Part shown: positions 9,979 through 22,051 of the stretch, piece by piece
Position numbering within the stretch: position 1 is the first letter of the stretch
How the letters are laid out: each line of letters begins with the position of its first letter
Assembly (NCBI GenBank): GCA_015680685.1
Contig: MNCI01008863.1
Span: 133,624-192,177, forward strand
Origin: Gnetum montanum
Taxonomy: Eukaryota; Streptophyta; Gnetopsida; Gnetales; Gnetaceae
Direction: 5' to 3'
DNA length: 58,554 nucleotides
The notes under the pieces: generated by a model
Databases searched by the model: none
Seen by the model: the letters and a program-made list of their open reading frames with translations, nothing else
Told to the model about the DNA's origin: nothing
Translations under genes and position numbers: made by a program

Positions 9979-11690
9979 ACCGACAAAACAGTAGAGAAAG
10001 GGGGCAAGGGCATTCTAAAGACACATCATGAAAGAAGGGAGAGTAGGGAACAGCATAGGCATCATCGATGCCATAGGCAGCATAATCTTGATGAACCCTT
10101 ACTCACCACCCAAAGTATGTTAAATATAGCAAAGGCTATTAGGATTCCAACAAGGCACCAGAAAGATAGTAGGATCAAAAGACTAGACATGAATAACATC
10201 CCACAATTTCAAGGGGGATACAATGCTAATCCTCAAAACAATTTACAAGCATTCCACAATGCATGTGCCTTGCAGAATATAGAAAATGAGTAGCAAAAGC
10301 TAAAGTTCTTTACATGAACACTGATCAAGGAAGAAAAACGTTGATATTAGTCCTTAGAATCGGAATCCATTTGTTGATGGAGTACCATGTTGGAGCTATT
10401 TAACAATAAGTATCAAATGTACTCTCAAGTTTTCAACCTGTGTAAGAAAATCCAAGGATAGAAAAAAGGAGGACATGAACCCTTGGATGCTGCCATTGGT
10501 TGATATTATTTATTATTACATTGTTGCCTTGGCCATGGTTACTCATAAAAGGAACAACTACATCATCTTATAGATGGGCTTAGGTACAAAATGCGAAGAA
10601 CCCTTGGGACTTATGCCCAAGGAAGGCTATCTGCGCTTAGAGCCCATCAAATACAAAGATTGTTGGAGTGAGTTTTCAAGGAGGAAGATGAGTTGAGGAA
10701 AAGGAAAGTGCAAAGGAGTGCAACAGAGATCCTTCCTTCTAAAAGAAGGAAGTTAGATTTTGTGAAGATGAAGAAAAGTCATCACTTGAAGAGATGGTGA
10801 ATAGAAAGACTTTGCCCATTCAAAAATTTGCATTAGAAGTATCAATAGAGGTGGATCAAATGTGGAACTCCCTAGATGAAAAATTTAAAACTATCCTAAA
10901 AATAGCATAGGAGTCTAGAGAACAAAGTAGTGACTAAGAGAGAAGGAAAAAGAAAGAAGCTGAGTATGCATGTAATAAGGGTAAGGGCAAGGTTGTCGTC
11001 ATTGAAGAGGTTGTGGATTCGAATATAGACAATGATGGTGGATGTGAGATTTTCCAATATGACCATCCTAAGGGATGTTGCCCAGTAGTGTTACATCTAC
11101 AAGAGTCTAGGGTGTATGCACTAAACCTACAATTAAATAGATGAAAAACACATAGAAGGTTACCTTATCCTCAACGTAACCCAAGGCAGTTCCACCAACC
11201 CTTGACATATTATCCGAGTGGAGCTCCACCACAAAAAATGAATAGTATCAATAGTGGAAACATCCACAATAATGGGGAATGCCACTACCATGTCAATAGT
11301 ACCCTTACCATCAACCTGACCCATACAAGTATTATGTTCAACAACCAATCTCTTCACGTGACTCTACTAGTCACAACACTCTTCAACCTCACTACCAGAC
11401 CCTCGAGTACTATAGAAATTATTCTTCTTCTAGGGGTGATGCTTCACATATGCACTACCCTTCTCATCTATCTACATCTCTTCCACCCTCAGCTCTATTA
11501 CCACCTACTTCAACTATGCAAGGTGAGCTTCTTGCCTAGCCGTAGCAACGTAACGCTACAAGGGCTATCAATATTCAACCTACTATTGGTTCGGACAACC
11601 CATCAAAGAGGAGACCTTTCTTTAGAACCAATAGTCCAACCAAGTCCTTACAACCACAAGTAGCTAATTATCCAAATGTCTCATCATCAT
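9979..11690 (+). pseudogene. A1 gag, main part
   Basis: Continues the frame cut by A2. It carries NLDEPLLTTQSMLNIAKAIR, then an FQGGYNANPQNNLQAFHNAC motif equivalent to the A2 gag core, and HEPLDAAIG, LGHGYS and LIDGLRYKMRR motifs down to about 10700. A charged helix (10700-10950) and YDHPKGCCP near 11070 follow, then a tyrosine-, proline- and asparagine-rich tail. At least eight stops and frameshifts are present. Confidence 0.75.
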
Positions 11691-11698
11691 TTGAATCT

Positions 11699-12340
11699 TT
11701 GGAGCTTCCTTTGAACCAAAAACTGCACTCAACGCACACTGTCATGTTAACTTATGCCATCACTGATTGGATTAAAGCTAGCCATCTTCCTAGGAAATTC
11801 TCTAATCTTGGAATTCCTATTATTTATTTACAAATTGTTGGAAATGAGCCTTGTAAAGCTCTTTTGGATTTAGGTTCTAGTGTTAATTAAATCTCCTAGG
11901 AAATGTATAAAGCTTGGAACTTGCCTCCACTAAAGAAGAGTAACATTCGTTTAGAGTTGGCCAACCAGTCCATCACTATTCCATTGGGACTAGTGGAGGA
12001 CATTGTCACCACTATTTGTGGGTTGTTGTATCTAGCCAATTTCCTAGTGATCCAAGTCAACAACTGCAAAGGGAACTTCCCAATCATAATGGGAAGAGCA
12101 AGGCTAAGTATGATTGATGTGTGCCTAGGAATATGTGATCTTTCCCTAGAGATATCAAAAGAAAATACATTTGGGAAGATCGAGAAGAAGAAAGTTCCAT
12201 GCATCACATACAGTGACACAGGGTGCAATTGCATGCAGAAGTCTTGGTTTATACAATGCTCAATATTTCCTGCATGCAACCAGTGTGCACAATTATCTAA
12301 CATACAAAGATGCCTGTATACAACAGCCATAAGATAGGCA
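11699..12340 (+). pseudogene. A1 aspartic protease
   Basis: The active-site motif is ALLDLGSSVN at about 11850-11888, with DLG in place of the usual DTG, as in Athila proteases. It is broken by a stop at 11888-11890. The frame resumes at 11903 with ELANQSITIPLGLVEDI and a flap-and-core stretch ending FPIIMGRARL (usual form FPIILGRPFL) at about 12080. Downstream text to 12340 is linker. It would have cleaved the Gag-Pol polyprotein. Confidence 0.8.
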
Positions 12341-12499
12341 GGCACCCAATGGCTGATAGCTGACTTAGAGAATAATTCAACTTTATGCATGGAACCAACT
12401 GAGAGCTTGACTTGTGCCTACATAGATAGCATAGATGCATTAGAGCAAGTTCATCACCAACTTCCAAGTACTGACACCGAAGATATCAACTGGGGGAAG

Positions 12500-13640
12500 T
12501 TGGAAATCCTTGATGAGTTTAAGTAAGAGCCCCTTGAATTAAAACCTTTGCCCATCAATATGGAGTATGCATTTCTCAAGAATGGAAAATCGATAATCAT
12601 TAATGCTAAGCTTGCTCCTCAACAAAAAGTGAGACTACTAAAGATGGTAAAAAAATGGTCAAAAGCCTTTGCTTGGTCATATCCCAAATTAACCAGAATA
12701 GATCCTAAGATATGACAACATAGAATTTACACTAACCCCTCTATGAAGCCTCAATGACAACTACAAAGACAACTGAACCCAAAGCTTAAGGAAGTAGTTA
12801 AGGAAGAAATTGAACAACTTCTAAAGGCCAGATTCATCTACCCCATTGCTGACAGTGAATGGGTTAGTTCATTAGTCATTGTGCCTAAAAAAGATGGTAA
12901 ATGGAGGGCATGTATAGACTTTAGGCTATTAAATATGGCAACATTTAAAGATAATTTTCCATTACCATTCGTTGACCAAGTCTTAGAGACCATTACAGGG
13001 CATTGTTATTATAGTTTTCTAGATGGTTATAGTGGGTACAATCAAATCTAAATAGCACCAAAATACCAAGACAAAATTACATTCACAAGTCTTTGGGGGA
13101 CATTTTCATATAGGCAGATGCCATTTGGCTTGTGCAATGCTCGAGCAACATTTCAATGTTTGGTTCTTAGTATATTTTAGCAGCAAATAGGGAATGGTAT
13201 GGAGGTTTTTATGGACGATTTCTCCACCTATAGAGCAAACTTTGAACAAGCATTGGACCGATTAGAGTAAGTGTTGAAGCAATGTGTTAAAACCAACCTA
13301 AGGCTCAATTGGCAAAAAAACCACTTAATGGTCCAAGAGGGCATTGTATTAGGGCATAAAATTTTACAAATAGGGATAGAGGTAGATCCTAAAAAAATTA
13401 AAGTCATCCAAGAAATCACTTGTCAACCTAAAACTGTAGATGTCTAATCATTCCTTGGACATACTATCTATTATAGACATTTCATCAAGAACTTTTTGAA
13501 GATTGCAAAACCATTGATAGAATTAATGAAAGAGGACATACCCTTTGAATGGACCAAGGAATGTGAGTTAGCTTTCCAAACCTTGAAGCAGAAGCTCATA
13601 GAAACACTCATTCTACAAGCTCCTAACTAGTCCAGATCAT
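12500..13640 (+). pseudogene. A1 reverse transcriptase
   Basis: Conserved blocks appear in order: LAPQQKVRLLKMVKKWSKAFAW; WVSSLVIVPKKDGKWRACIDF near 12855; FPLPFVDQVLETI near 12958; a YYSFLDGYSGYNQI block near 13008; SYRQMPFGLCNARATFQ near 13110; and the catalytic FMDDF (usual FMDDFSV) near 13208. The connection with VLGHKI follows near 13350. Stops interrupt the frame at about seven places, so the enzyme is inactive. No intron or frameshift signal separates it from protease. Confidence 0.9.
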
Positions 13641-14010
13641 TCCATATAATGACTGATGCATCCAATTTCTCTTTAGGAGCTGTACTTACATAGTTAGATG
13701 ACTAGAAATATCCCTATTACATTCACTGTGCAAGTCAAAGCATTGCTGGTGCACAACTCAACTATACGACAATAGAAAAAGAGTTAATGCTTGTGGGGTT
13801 TGCACTAGAGAAATTTAGGCACTATGTATTAGGTTATAAGGTATTTTTACACACAGATCATATTGTGATTTGATTTCTTATGAATAAACCAATGGTGAGC
13901 CCTCACATTATATGATGGCTTGTGATCTTGCAAGAGTTTGATCTCACAATAGTAGATCGTAAGGGCATCGAGAATGTTGTTGTCAATCATTTAACTTGAT
14001 TACAATGGAA
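13640..14010 (+). pseudogene. A1 RNase H
   Basis: Follows RT directly: MTDASNFSLGAVL (first catalytic Asp), YTTIEKELMLVGFALEKFRHY (Glu motif), VFLHTDH and finally IENVVVNHL. This is the standard Ty3/gypsy RNase H that degrades template RNA. Internal stops are present, for example near 13690. Confidence 0.8.
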
Positions 14011-14019
14011 CAAAAAAGA

Positions 14020-14985
14020 GGATGAATACCCAATTTTTAATCGCTTCCCTAATGAACTCCTCTTTGTAGGTGTAATAAAAAATCAATCACCCATAGATAC
14101 AAATTGGTATAGTAACATTCTTACTTATCTTCTCACATAAGAAACACACAATGGTTGGACGTTAGAAAGAAACAATNNNNNNNNNNNNNNNNNNNNNNNN
14201 NNNNNNNNNNNNNNNNNNNNNNNNNNNNNNNNNNNNNNNNNNNNNNNNNNNNNNNNNNNNNNNNNNNNNNNNNNNNNNNNNNNNNNNNNNNNNNNNNNNN
14301 NNNNNNNNNNNNNNNNNNNNNNNNNNNNNNNNNNNNNNNNNNNNNNNNNNNNNNNNNNNNNAATGCTTAGGAGTTGAGCATAAACTAACTACACCATATC
14401 ATCCTCAAGAAAATGGTTAAGTCAAAGTTACCAATAGGGAAATCAAAAAAATTTTGACACGAACCATTAGCAAATATAGGTGATACTGGACACCAAATTG
14501 AACGATGCTCTTTGGGCCTACTGCTTCACATGGGAAATCCCTATAGGCTATTCTCTCTATGAGTTAGTGTACAGTAAACTTCCAACACTTCTTATCCAAG
14601 CTGAGCTTCGTACACTATCTATAGCATGTGACCTTAACCTTGACCTTAGTCTAGCATAGAAAGAACAGTTGATGAATCTTAACTTGCTAGATGAAAATCG
14701 ATTAGCTGCCCTATCATCCAATGAACTGCACAAGGCCTTCAACAAACAATGTCATGACCTAAGAATTAGAAAGGTCAAATACCAACTAGGAGATTGGGTT
14801 CTTTATTGGAATCCCACACATGTGCCACAATGAACTAAATTTCAAACATTGTGGGAAGGACCTTATATCATTCATGAAACTTTTCCTTCAGGGGTCATGA
14901 TGATCTATAAACCTGGAAGCCCAAATAACAAATTATTGGTTAAAATCCAACAAACCAAACCTTTCCATGAGCCCAAAATGGTCAG
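14020..14985 (+). pseudogene. A1 integrase, most of the core missing around a sequence gap
   Basis: The N-terminal side (FNRFPNELLFVGV... to 14176) precedes a run of 185 N (14177-14361). After it comes GVEHKLTTPYHPQENG, then VTNREIKKIL (end of the catalytic core), LAALSSNELHKAFNKQCHD and YQLGDWVLYWNP in the C-terminal domain. The zinc-binding HHCC region and the two catalytic Asp motifs would need well over 500 bases, more than the gap provides. The gap is therefore undersized or the copy is deleted. Confidence 0.8.
14177..14361. other. Assembly gap (185 N) in A1 integrase
   Basis: A run of N. The flanking integrase reading frame shows that the missing coding sequence is longer than the gap. 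Confidence 0.99.
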
Positions 14986-17013
14986 TACTAACACTACCTC
15001 TGTTGATGGATAGCCCTGTTCATTATTTCGGATCTCCTCCTTCCAACTCAGTCATGGGAAAGATGGCCACCAATGTTAGTTATTCTAAGCCCTCAATTTA
15101 TTTTATCTTTTTTGTTTTACACATTTTTGTTTTACACATTTTTCATCTTTTCTTGTTTTTTTTATATCATCGTTAACATTTTTACATTTCTTTCTCTAGT
15201 ACCTTTTGTTTGATTTATTCTCACTCGTCACATAATAAGTTCTTATGATGGTGAGTTGTACTATAATAATGTTGATTGCTAATGTTTGATTTTTATCTTT
15301 GACTTTTAGTTTTGATGCTAAGATATGGTTTCTTTTGATAAAACAAGCAATGAGTCCATGTCATCCATTCATCCATTCAACTCTATGGTCTTCCTTTGTT
15401 TTGGAACTATACTATTCCTTTTTCTAATCAAACCTATTAATGAATCTATGGCTTTGTATTCTTCAAACCAAGGAAAGATTCAAATGGATTGAAAAGGATG
15501 TGACTTCAATGGGATTCAATGCATTTGTGCTAGCTATTATCTTAAATACTTGGATGTTTTTCATAGGTATTCCACCCTTCCACTATCAACTATTATCAAG
15601 AATTTTAATGAATCAAATAAGTCTTTGCATGGTGTGGTTCCCACTTAAAGAAAATAGAAAAAAAATTGGTGGAAATTCAAAGCACACTCCTTAGACATAA
15701 TAAAGGAACATGGGCTACAAACACTAGTTATGGCACTGGGAAGATATGTTACCCATGCCTAAAGGTTCCCTCTAACTAAGGCCCTTTCTCACTTCGTGCT
15801 TCTCTATTCTTCTCTTTTTGGGATGGTGGTTGCTCTGTGGAAGCATTCTTGTTGCTTTAGGAGGATGGGTTGATCAAGTGTGTTGATGCAAGGTCACTAG
15901 ATGTGGCTAGTTTTAATCTAGATTTGGACTGAATTTTATTAAGTCACCTTAACCACATAATACATAAGGGACTTTACACAACCTTGATTTCAGGATTTCA
16001 TTCCATTCTCTCTTCTCTTTTTGTATTGCTTCCTGTATTCTACTTCATTGCCAATTTTATGATTAGTCTATATCTTGGTCAATGCATTATTATTTTTTGA
16101 TAAATTCTTATGGGTGAATTCTTAACTATTGTTTCCATATGTAATTCCTAGAGCCTACGAACTCTTTGGTTTGTGGGTTTGTCAGGGTATAAAGGGCATG
16201 AGCCTGCATTGGGGAGGATCCACTAGCATTCCTTTTTGGTGCAATTGTTAAGTTCTTTTCCTTAAACATATCTCACAATCAACTATTTCTCATTTCACCC
16301 CATTCATGACATCCATTTTTGTTTTTCTCTTCCCTTCTATGCATTTTTATTGGCTTCACCGTTGTTATTTCTCTTATCTTCCTTTTTCTTTCATTTTACA
16401 TCCTATTGCTACTAGAGGTTCACTCTTAGTCATGGGGCCCTATAGAAAATTTTTTCATTTCATTACGTTTCTCACCCCTACACCTTGGGTAGTCATTAGT
16501 TACAAACCTCTAATCTAGTATCTACCATACCCACAACCTAGCCAATGTGCTTCATATTGAGGCAAGGTATCAACTCCATTATATCTTATCTATCTTTGCT
16601 AATTCATGATTTTGTTGTGTGTGTAGATGGCGATCACATGAACAATGGACTGAGATAGGAGGGAGAACTTAGGATGGACTAAAGTAAGAGCATTTACATA
16701 AGGAACAAGCTTAGTCATGTGGCCATGGATGAACAATAGTGTGCACATTTTTGACATCGACAGCAACGTGCCTCATTTTCTTTTCTCTCTCTCTCTTCAA
16801 GCTATCAAATGAGGGTCTGGATGTCATCTATGTACAGTGTTCACCACAATGGTTATGAACACCAATGCTATAATATGTTTGTTGATCCATTCACTGGGCA
16901 CTTTGAGTCTATCATTCCATGTCACCATCAATTGTCATTTAGTCAATAATCCCATACCTTCCCAATATTTTGCAAGGAACTCGAGGATGAGTTTTCATTC
17001 TGTCATGGAGGTA
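14986..17013 (+). other. A1 non-coding region between pol and 3' LTR
   Basis: About 2 kb without a supported gene. It is T-rich at 15080-15180 and shares short conserved blocks with A2 (near 15755 and 16200). No envelope-like protein with signal peptide and membrane anchor is visible; ORFs at 15440-15694 and 16306-16518 are hydrophobic by T-richness only. It ends with the purine tract GTCATGGAGGTA at 17002-17013. Confidence 0.6.
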
Positions 17014-17875
17014 TGATGAGTCACCAAATAAGCAACATGATATTGGATGCCTGATATCAGACCCTCGATATCGGATATGTGATATCAAATCAACCAAGTG
17101 ACATCAAACACATGATGTCGGAGCTTTTCTCATTGTCTATAAATAAGAGACAGGGGTGCTTGGTTTTGATAGTAATTTTTCTATCCTTTAGCCGAACTCT
17201 TGTAGTTTTTTTCTCTTCCAGAGTTAGAATTATTTCTAAGTGCCCGCAGTAGGAGTCATAGAGTGAACATATCTTTATTTAATCATTGTGTACCTAAGCA
17301 CACCTTGGGTCTGGAAATAAAGATGAAATTTATGATAAACCTTGCAACATTCAGAATAGCTTAATTATTGCATTTAATGTTATTTACTATTATTTGATGC
17401 TCTCATTAGTTAATCAATGTTATTTCTATAGAATTATTAATTATCAACGAATTATCACACTCAACATGACCACTTCAAGCATACATGGAACACTTGGTAA
17501 CCCAACAATGACTAGCGTTTGGTAATCCTAGTAGTGTTACACTAGTGCAGGATGTGTCCGGAGAGTGGGAACGGATGTTGGTGTTAGGATTTGATTAACA
17601 TTAGAGTTACAAAAACTCATTAGTTAACTAAATATTTTCATTTCACACACTTAGGAGACCAAGATAGAAAATATAAAAAACATAAAAAATCATATACCTC
17701 AAGTTTACTTAACCATACAGTTGTGTCTTACAAGTAAGCTTGGGAAGATAACAACTGCATAACTCATCCTTGTTCTATGTAGGTGCATAAGCACTTAATC
17801 CTCAAAGTTTGACCAGATTGCACATGAATGCTTATATTCATATGGTTGGGCATAGGGGTATCTTACTACTCATCA
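17014..17875 (+). repeat. A1 3' LTR
   Basis: 862 bp, partner of 1945-2792, with the same termini TGATGAGTCACC...ACTCATCA, GATATC boxes and TATA box (17137-17145). CTCAT follows immediately as target duplication. Confidence 0.93.
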
Positions 17876-18050
17876 CTCATCAAGCTTATCATGGGAGGAA
17901 GTAGAGGCTGATGATGGAGCTCTTGGAATTCTCATCTAAAGAATAGAATTTCTTCCCATTAGAATCCTTAGCTAATGGGTTCCAACACTTCCATAGCTAG
18001 ATTATTCTTCATCATCATTCCATAAACTTAGCTGTGAAACTTCTTCTTCA
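17876..18050 (-). pseudogene. D gag N-terminus
   Basis: On the minus strand this joins in frame with the gag text at 1944: SSSASTSSHDKLDE continues into KNEVM once the CTCAT duplication is removed. It confirms that A1 inserted into D. A start codon cannot be fixed because the upstream frame is decayed. Confidence 0.6.
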
Positions 18051-18890
18051 TCATCTAAATGTAAATTCTCATTACCTATGCATATCTAAATATGTTTCTA
18101 TTGATTAATTTCTTATTTTCTTGCATTGTAGAAGTTTGTGAATTAATCAAATGGAGGACTTTATGTTACATTAGGTTAAGTTAATAGAACTTTAATGAAG
18201 AATGCTCAACATGAATTGACTCTTAAAGAATAAAGAAAATAACTATCTTATTATTTAAGAATCTCTAGTACAATCAACATCATTCAACAAAACAATTCAA
18301 GTTTACTCTAAATCTATATATCTTCAAAATTCTTCTATCTATATTATTTTTATTCTCTATTTCATTCCTCCATTTCTTCTTTTGGTGAATTCTCTATAGT
18401 TTGACTTTGATTTAATGCTAAAATAGCTTTAGTTGATTGTTAGAATAATTTTTGGCTAACAGTTGTGACCCAAATGTGAGTTGTAATTAGGTCACATCTC
18501 ATAGCCTGAGGAAGAATCATGAAGCCAATTAACCAATATAACTATAATTAGCAATGTCAATGAACCATTTTTAATGGTAAAATATTTGAATCCTAACAAT
18601 CAAATAACCAATTATGGTTAGAGGACTATCATGGTCTATAGCACAGGTGCAAGTCATAAGAACTTACATTGATGAATTCTAGTTTCTTTTTCAAAAATAA
18701 ATTGCAATTGGCTACAATCTGTAGCTAGTAGAAATTATGCGCTATGAGCTGATGTGGGTTGCATGAACTTTTAGTACATTTCCAAACTTAAATTCAACTT
18801 TTTATACTAGCCCATCTCTATTTGAAGCTAACTTTACTTGTTCCTTTCTCTTCCTCCTTTTGAATCTCACTTGTGATGGTCATAGGATTG
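18051..18890. other. Unassigned AT-rich sequence, possibly D leader or LTR
   Basis: The position, upstream of D gag on the minus strand, suggests the leader and 5' LTR of D. I could find neither a tRNA-iMet primer site nor a partner LTR, so the LTR edges are unknown. No ORF. Confidence 0.3.
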
Positions 18891-20472
18891 AGATTGTTCC
18901 TTCTATGAGTTCAAGACTCATTGAAGGTCAAATTCCTAACCTATGACTCTGAGCTATAGATAAATGTGGATCATATGAGATAACAACTACTTCTCCAAAA
19001 CCAAAAATTAAAAAAACTAAGTAAAAGGGGACATTAATTCATGTCCTAACATAGCCCCCAACTAGCTCTTTATCATCATGCTAAAAGAAGGCAAAATAAT
19101 GCCCATGAATTCATGGAAATCAAAATAAATAATACATATCATGAGAGTAACACACATATATCATAATACCTCATGAATATACAAAGAAAAGAGAGAAGTA
19201 GAAAGAAGAATTGGAAAAAAATGCTCAAGCTTGAGGAGCTGAGCCTTCCCTTGGAGGGGGTACAAGAGCCTCTATTGAAGAAGGAGGTTGAGAAGCATCC
19301 TCATTGGGCTTCTCCTCATAAAATCCTTCTCACTAGCCTCATTGTCCATCTAGTCTATAGGGCTAGATGGTTTGACTTGCTCATTGTTAGTGATCAGTGA
19401 GCCCATCGGTACAAACTTTGGGCCAACCTACTCATCAACCTCCCAATGGTTGAAAGTGTGGTGTAACTCCCTCATCTTGAAAAACATGTGACATCAAAGG
19501 ATCTCCACATGAGAGGCTAGCAAATAGTACATCCTCTCTAGCTAATCACATTGGGCATGAAGACACACCTTCATCTTATTACAATAGGTAATGAGACTCA
19601 CTTACAATGCATTCAACTAGGCCATGATCCATGTTTTAACTCCTACTAAATCATGATTATCATCCACCATGCCTTGCTATTTCTCCTCCTCCTTATCATA
19701 ATGAGCCTCCCAGGTAGCCTTACCCCCATTACCAAGGAAACATAGGTTAGTAATTCACTAAACCTTCTCACACCATGTTCGTGAGAGTCACTAGGTGTAA
19801 AAAGCACATCCTAGATTAAAGAATTGATCCTCATCCCATGCCATAATCTTCTTAATGGAAGGAATTGTCGTTGAATCTAGAAATTTTGATACAATGCTGA
19901 TATCATTGATGGGAAAGGAACCCCATTAGCATCTTGAACCACCAACTCCATCTTGGATAGAATGATGAATGGATAATTAAGGGTATAAGTATCCTCCACA
20001 TCACTCATGACCAAAATGTCAAATGATGTGACATGCATGGACTATGAGCTACGATTCATCATCATCACCCTAGCAGGAATCCTCCTCTTTGGAGAAAGAT
20101 TCTTGAAGGAACATCTTGTCTCATCCATCACAAACTTGGAAAAGAGATCGACCAACTAAGTGTTCCTTCCTGAAGATGCTACTAGAAAATGTTCACTATT
20201 TGGTCCAACCTTCATCTTGAGGACCTTGGTAATAAGGATCTCATTAATGTCATAGGACATGGTACCAACCTAGAAAGTCCAAGGCATAGACAAGATCCTC
20301 TAAAACATCAGATAAAATTAATGTGCCTCTTGGTTGTAGAACACCTTGTCTCTCATTAACATGAACTCAAGGTTATGAACCATCAAGGATGTAGCAACTA
20401 GTGAGTTTACTAGCTTCATGATAAGCTTGAAGTTCCTATGTATCCTCAATGGCACTATAGCAAACTTTGCTT
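18891..20472 (-). pseudogene. Decayed reading frame of unknown family, ending at the M 3' LTR
   Basis: Reading the minus strand from 20472, one frame gives about 200 residues with only a few stops (FKLIMKLVNSLVATSLMVHN, then KVLKMKVGPNSEHFLVASSG, DILVMSDVEDTYTLNYPF and ELVVQDANGVPFPS). It then breaks near 19880. The style (hydrophobic core blocks with Asp and Glu tails) resembles accessory ORFs of plant Tat elements, but I recognise no defined domain. M inserted at its upstream end, so its true start is lost. 18891-19400 is lysine- and glutamate-rich in the plus frame and not convincing there. Confidence 0.35.
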
Positions 20473-21870
20473 CCTAGTGAATGAAAATGTTGAGTTCTAG
20501 AAAATCGAAGATTCCCAAGCACAAAATAGTTTTAACCTTGGATCCCAAGGGCCTCTGTAAAAAATAGAGTCTGAGGTATCTTGGACAATCTAGTAGATTA
20601 CCCAGGGACTTAGAAAATGTAAAATAGAGGTAGAAAAATATGAAAAATACAATACAAATCTAGAAAATAAATGCATAGAATAGGAAAAATAATTATGATC
20701 TAACTTGCACACAAATAGAACTATGAAATTTATTTCAATAAAAATAAAGAGGGTTCAAAGAACGTGTACAAAAAGTGCCTAGGGTAGTAAGGGGTTCACT
20801 TTGATGGGGGTTTGGATTTCATTGAAATCAATGGCTTTGAATGCCACAATCAGCTTCGTGATCTGGAGTTTCCATAATGTCCAATGCTATTGAACCTTGT
20901 TATGCTCCACACCAGATCTGTAGCATTGATGATGCAAGGGGGAGGGGGTGAGACGTGTGAGGGTTTTGGCTTCTAAGAAGAGTCATGCTAGAAGTCTCAA
21001 GACCCAATGTGCTCAGTGTTGGTTCAAAAGGTCACACAATCTCATAGGGGGGCAAGAACAGTTATGAGGATTATAGACTTCATGCTAAAATTTGCTCTCA
21101 CAAGCTCTTGAATGTAAAAAGAGTGGCATTCCAAAATTCATAGAACTCCTCTATGGTGTTGGGGCTTGGTTTCTAGAAGTTTTTGATCACAAATTTGGCT
21201 GCAATTTTCTACCTAATTGCTGAAGATTTCTAGCTATGTGCATGTGTTGCAGGTGTCTAAATCCAGTGAGGTTACTACATATGACAAGCTTTGATACCCC
21301 CATGGCATCAAGACCATTATGTTTACTAAAATTAGTAAACAGGAATTTCACCCATGTTGGCTTCTTCCACCCATGTTGGGCCTTCCAATAGCAATGATGG
21401 GATGTAAGGTCAATGTTGGAGTTGGAGTAATGTTGAAATTCTGGGCCATGCTAGAGTAACATTGGGGGTGTAAGAGTTATATCCCCCCCCCCCCCCCCCC
21501 CCAATGCTAGGCATGGGTGATGTTACACCCCCCAACATTGGGCAAAGTGAGGTTATACCCCCAAATAGGTATCTCTACTGTGGCAAATGCTATATGCTCT
21601 ACAAAACCGATCAAAATGTCAATTTTGGAACTCTAAAAGGCATTTTTAACCCCCAAAACCCAAATATAGGAATAATATGACTTTTTTCACTTGGGGGTTA
21701 AGCCTTTGACCACTTATGAGGCATTTTTCAACCCCAAAAGCCAAAGTATATGAAATTTCATCTCTTGGCTTTCAATTTTCATATTTTATAATGAATTTTA
21801 GCCTTAGGCTTCATGGGATGAGGGTTATAATGTAAAGAATATTACAACATGTATTTTTGATGGTGTTTCA
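20473..21870 (-). repeat. M 3' LTR
   Basis: On the minus strand it starts TGAAACACCATC at 21870 and ends near 20473 (terminal CA decayed, boundary approximate). It aligns as an inverted repeat with the P LTRs and, at its end, with 57806-58043. The equivalent of the P-LTR minisatellite is reduced to a C20 run (21483-21502) and flanking CCCCCAATGTT motifs. Confidence 0.85.
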
Positions 21871-21886
21871 TTGGCCCCTCTTTGTT
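21871..21886 (-). other. M polypurine tract
   Basis: AACAAAGAGGGGCCAA on the minus strand, adjoining the 3' LTR. P has the same tract at 32691-32706. Confidence 0.75.
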
Positions 21887-22051
21887 GGTGTCTTGAGGAT
21901 TAACTTGAGAGGCACCGACAAAAAATACAAAACACCACTATAGGGCCATCAACAACATTCCCTCTCCATGCTTAACTTAGTCACATTGAAGCATGCCAAA
22001 GAGTGCTTGTGATGGTGGGATAAAAATAGGATGAGGAAATGATAATGAGGT
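21871..22051 (-). other. M 3' UTR, short segment left of P
   Basis: The reverse complement aligns with 32510-32706, the sequence just before the P 3' LTR. P is inserted at its right end; the UTR continues at 34125. Confidence 0.85.

Larger units (their letters stand above)
1945..17875 (+). mobile_element. A1: full-length Athila-type Ty3/gypsy retrotransposon, with A2 nested in its gag
   Basis: Two LTRs in direct orientation start TGATGAGTCACC and end ACTCATCA. The flanks are identical 5 bp duplications, CTCAT at 1940-1944 and 17876-17880, so both ends are secure. The order is 5' LTR, tRNA-Asp-type primer site, gag, protease, RT, RNase H, integrase, a long non-coding 3' region, purine-rich tract and 3' LTR. 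Excluding A2 (6.3 kb), the element is about 9.7 kb. The tRNA-Asp primer site and a protease with DLG instead of DTG are features of the Athila lineage. All reading frames carry stops, so this copy is dead. Confidence 0.93.

Noticed and set aside
11896-12390. 164-residue minus-strand ORF
   Set aside because: Exact antisense shadow of the A1 protease region, which has clear motifs on the plus strand.
14155-14370. 71-residue ORF across the N run
   Set aside because: It exists only because N codons are not stops.
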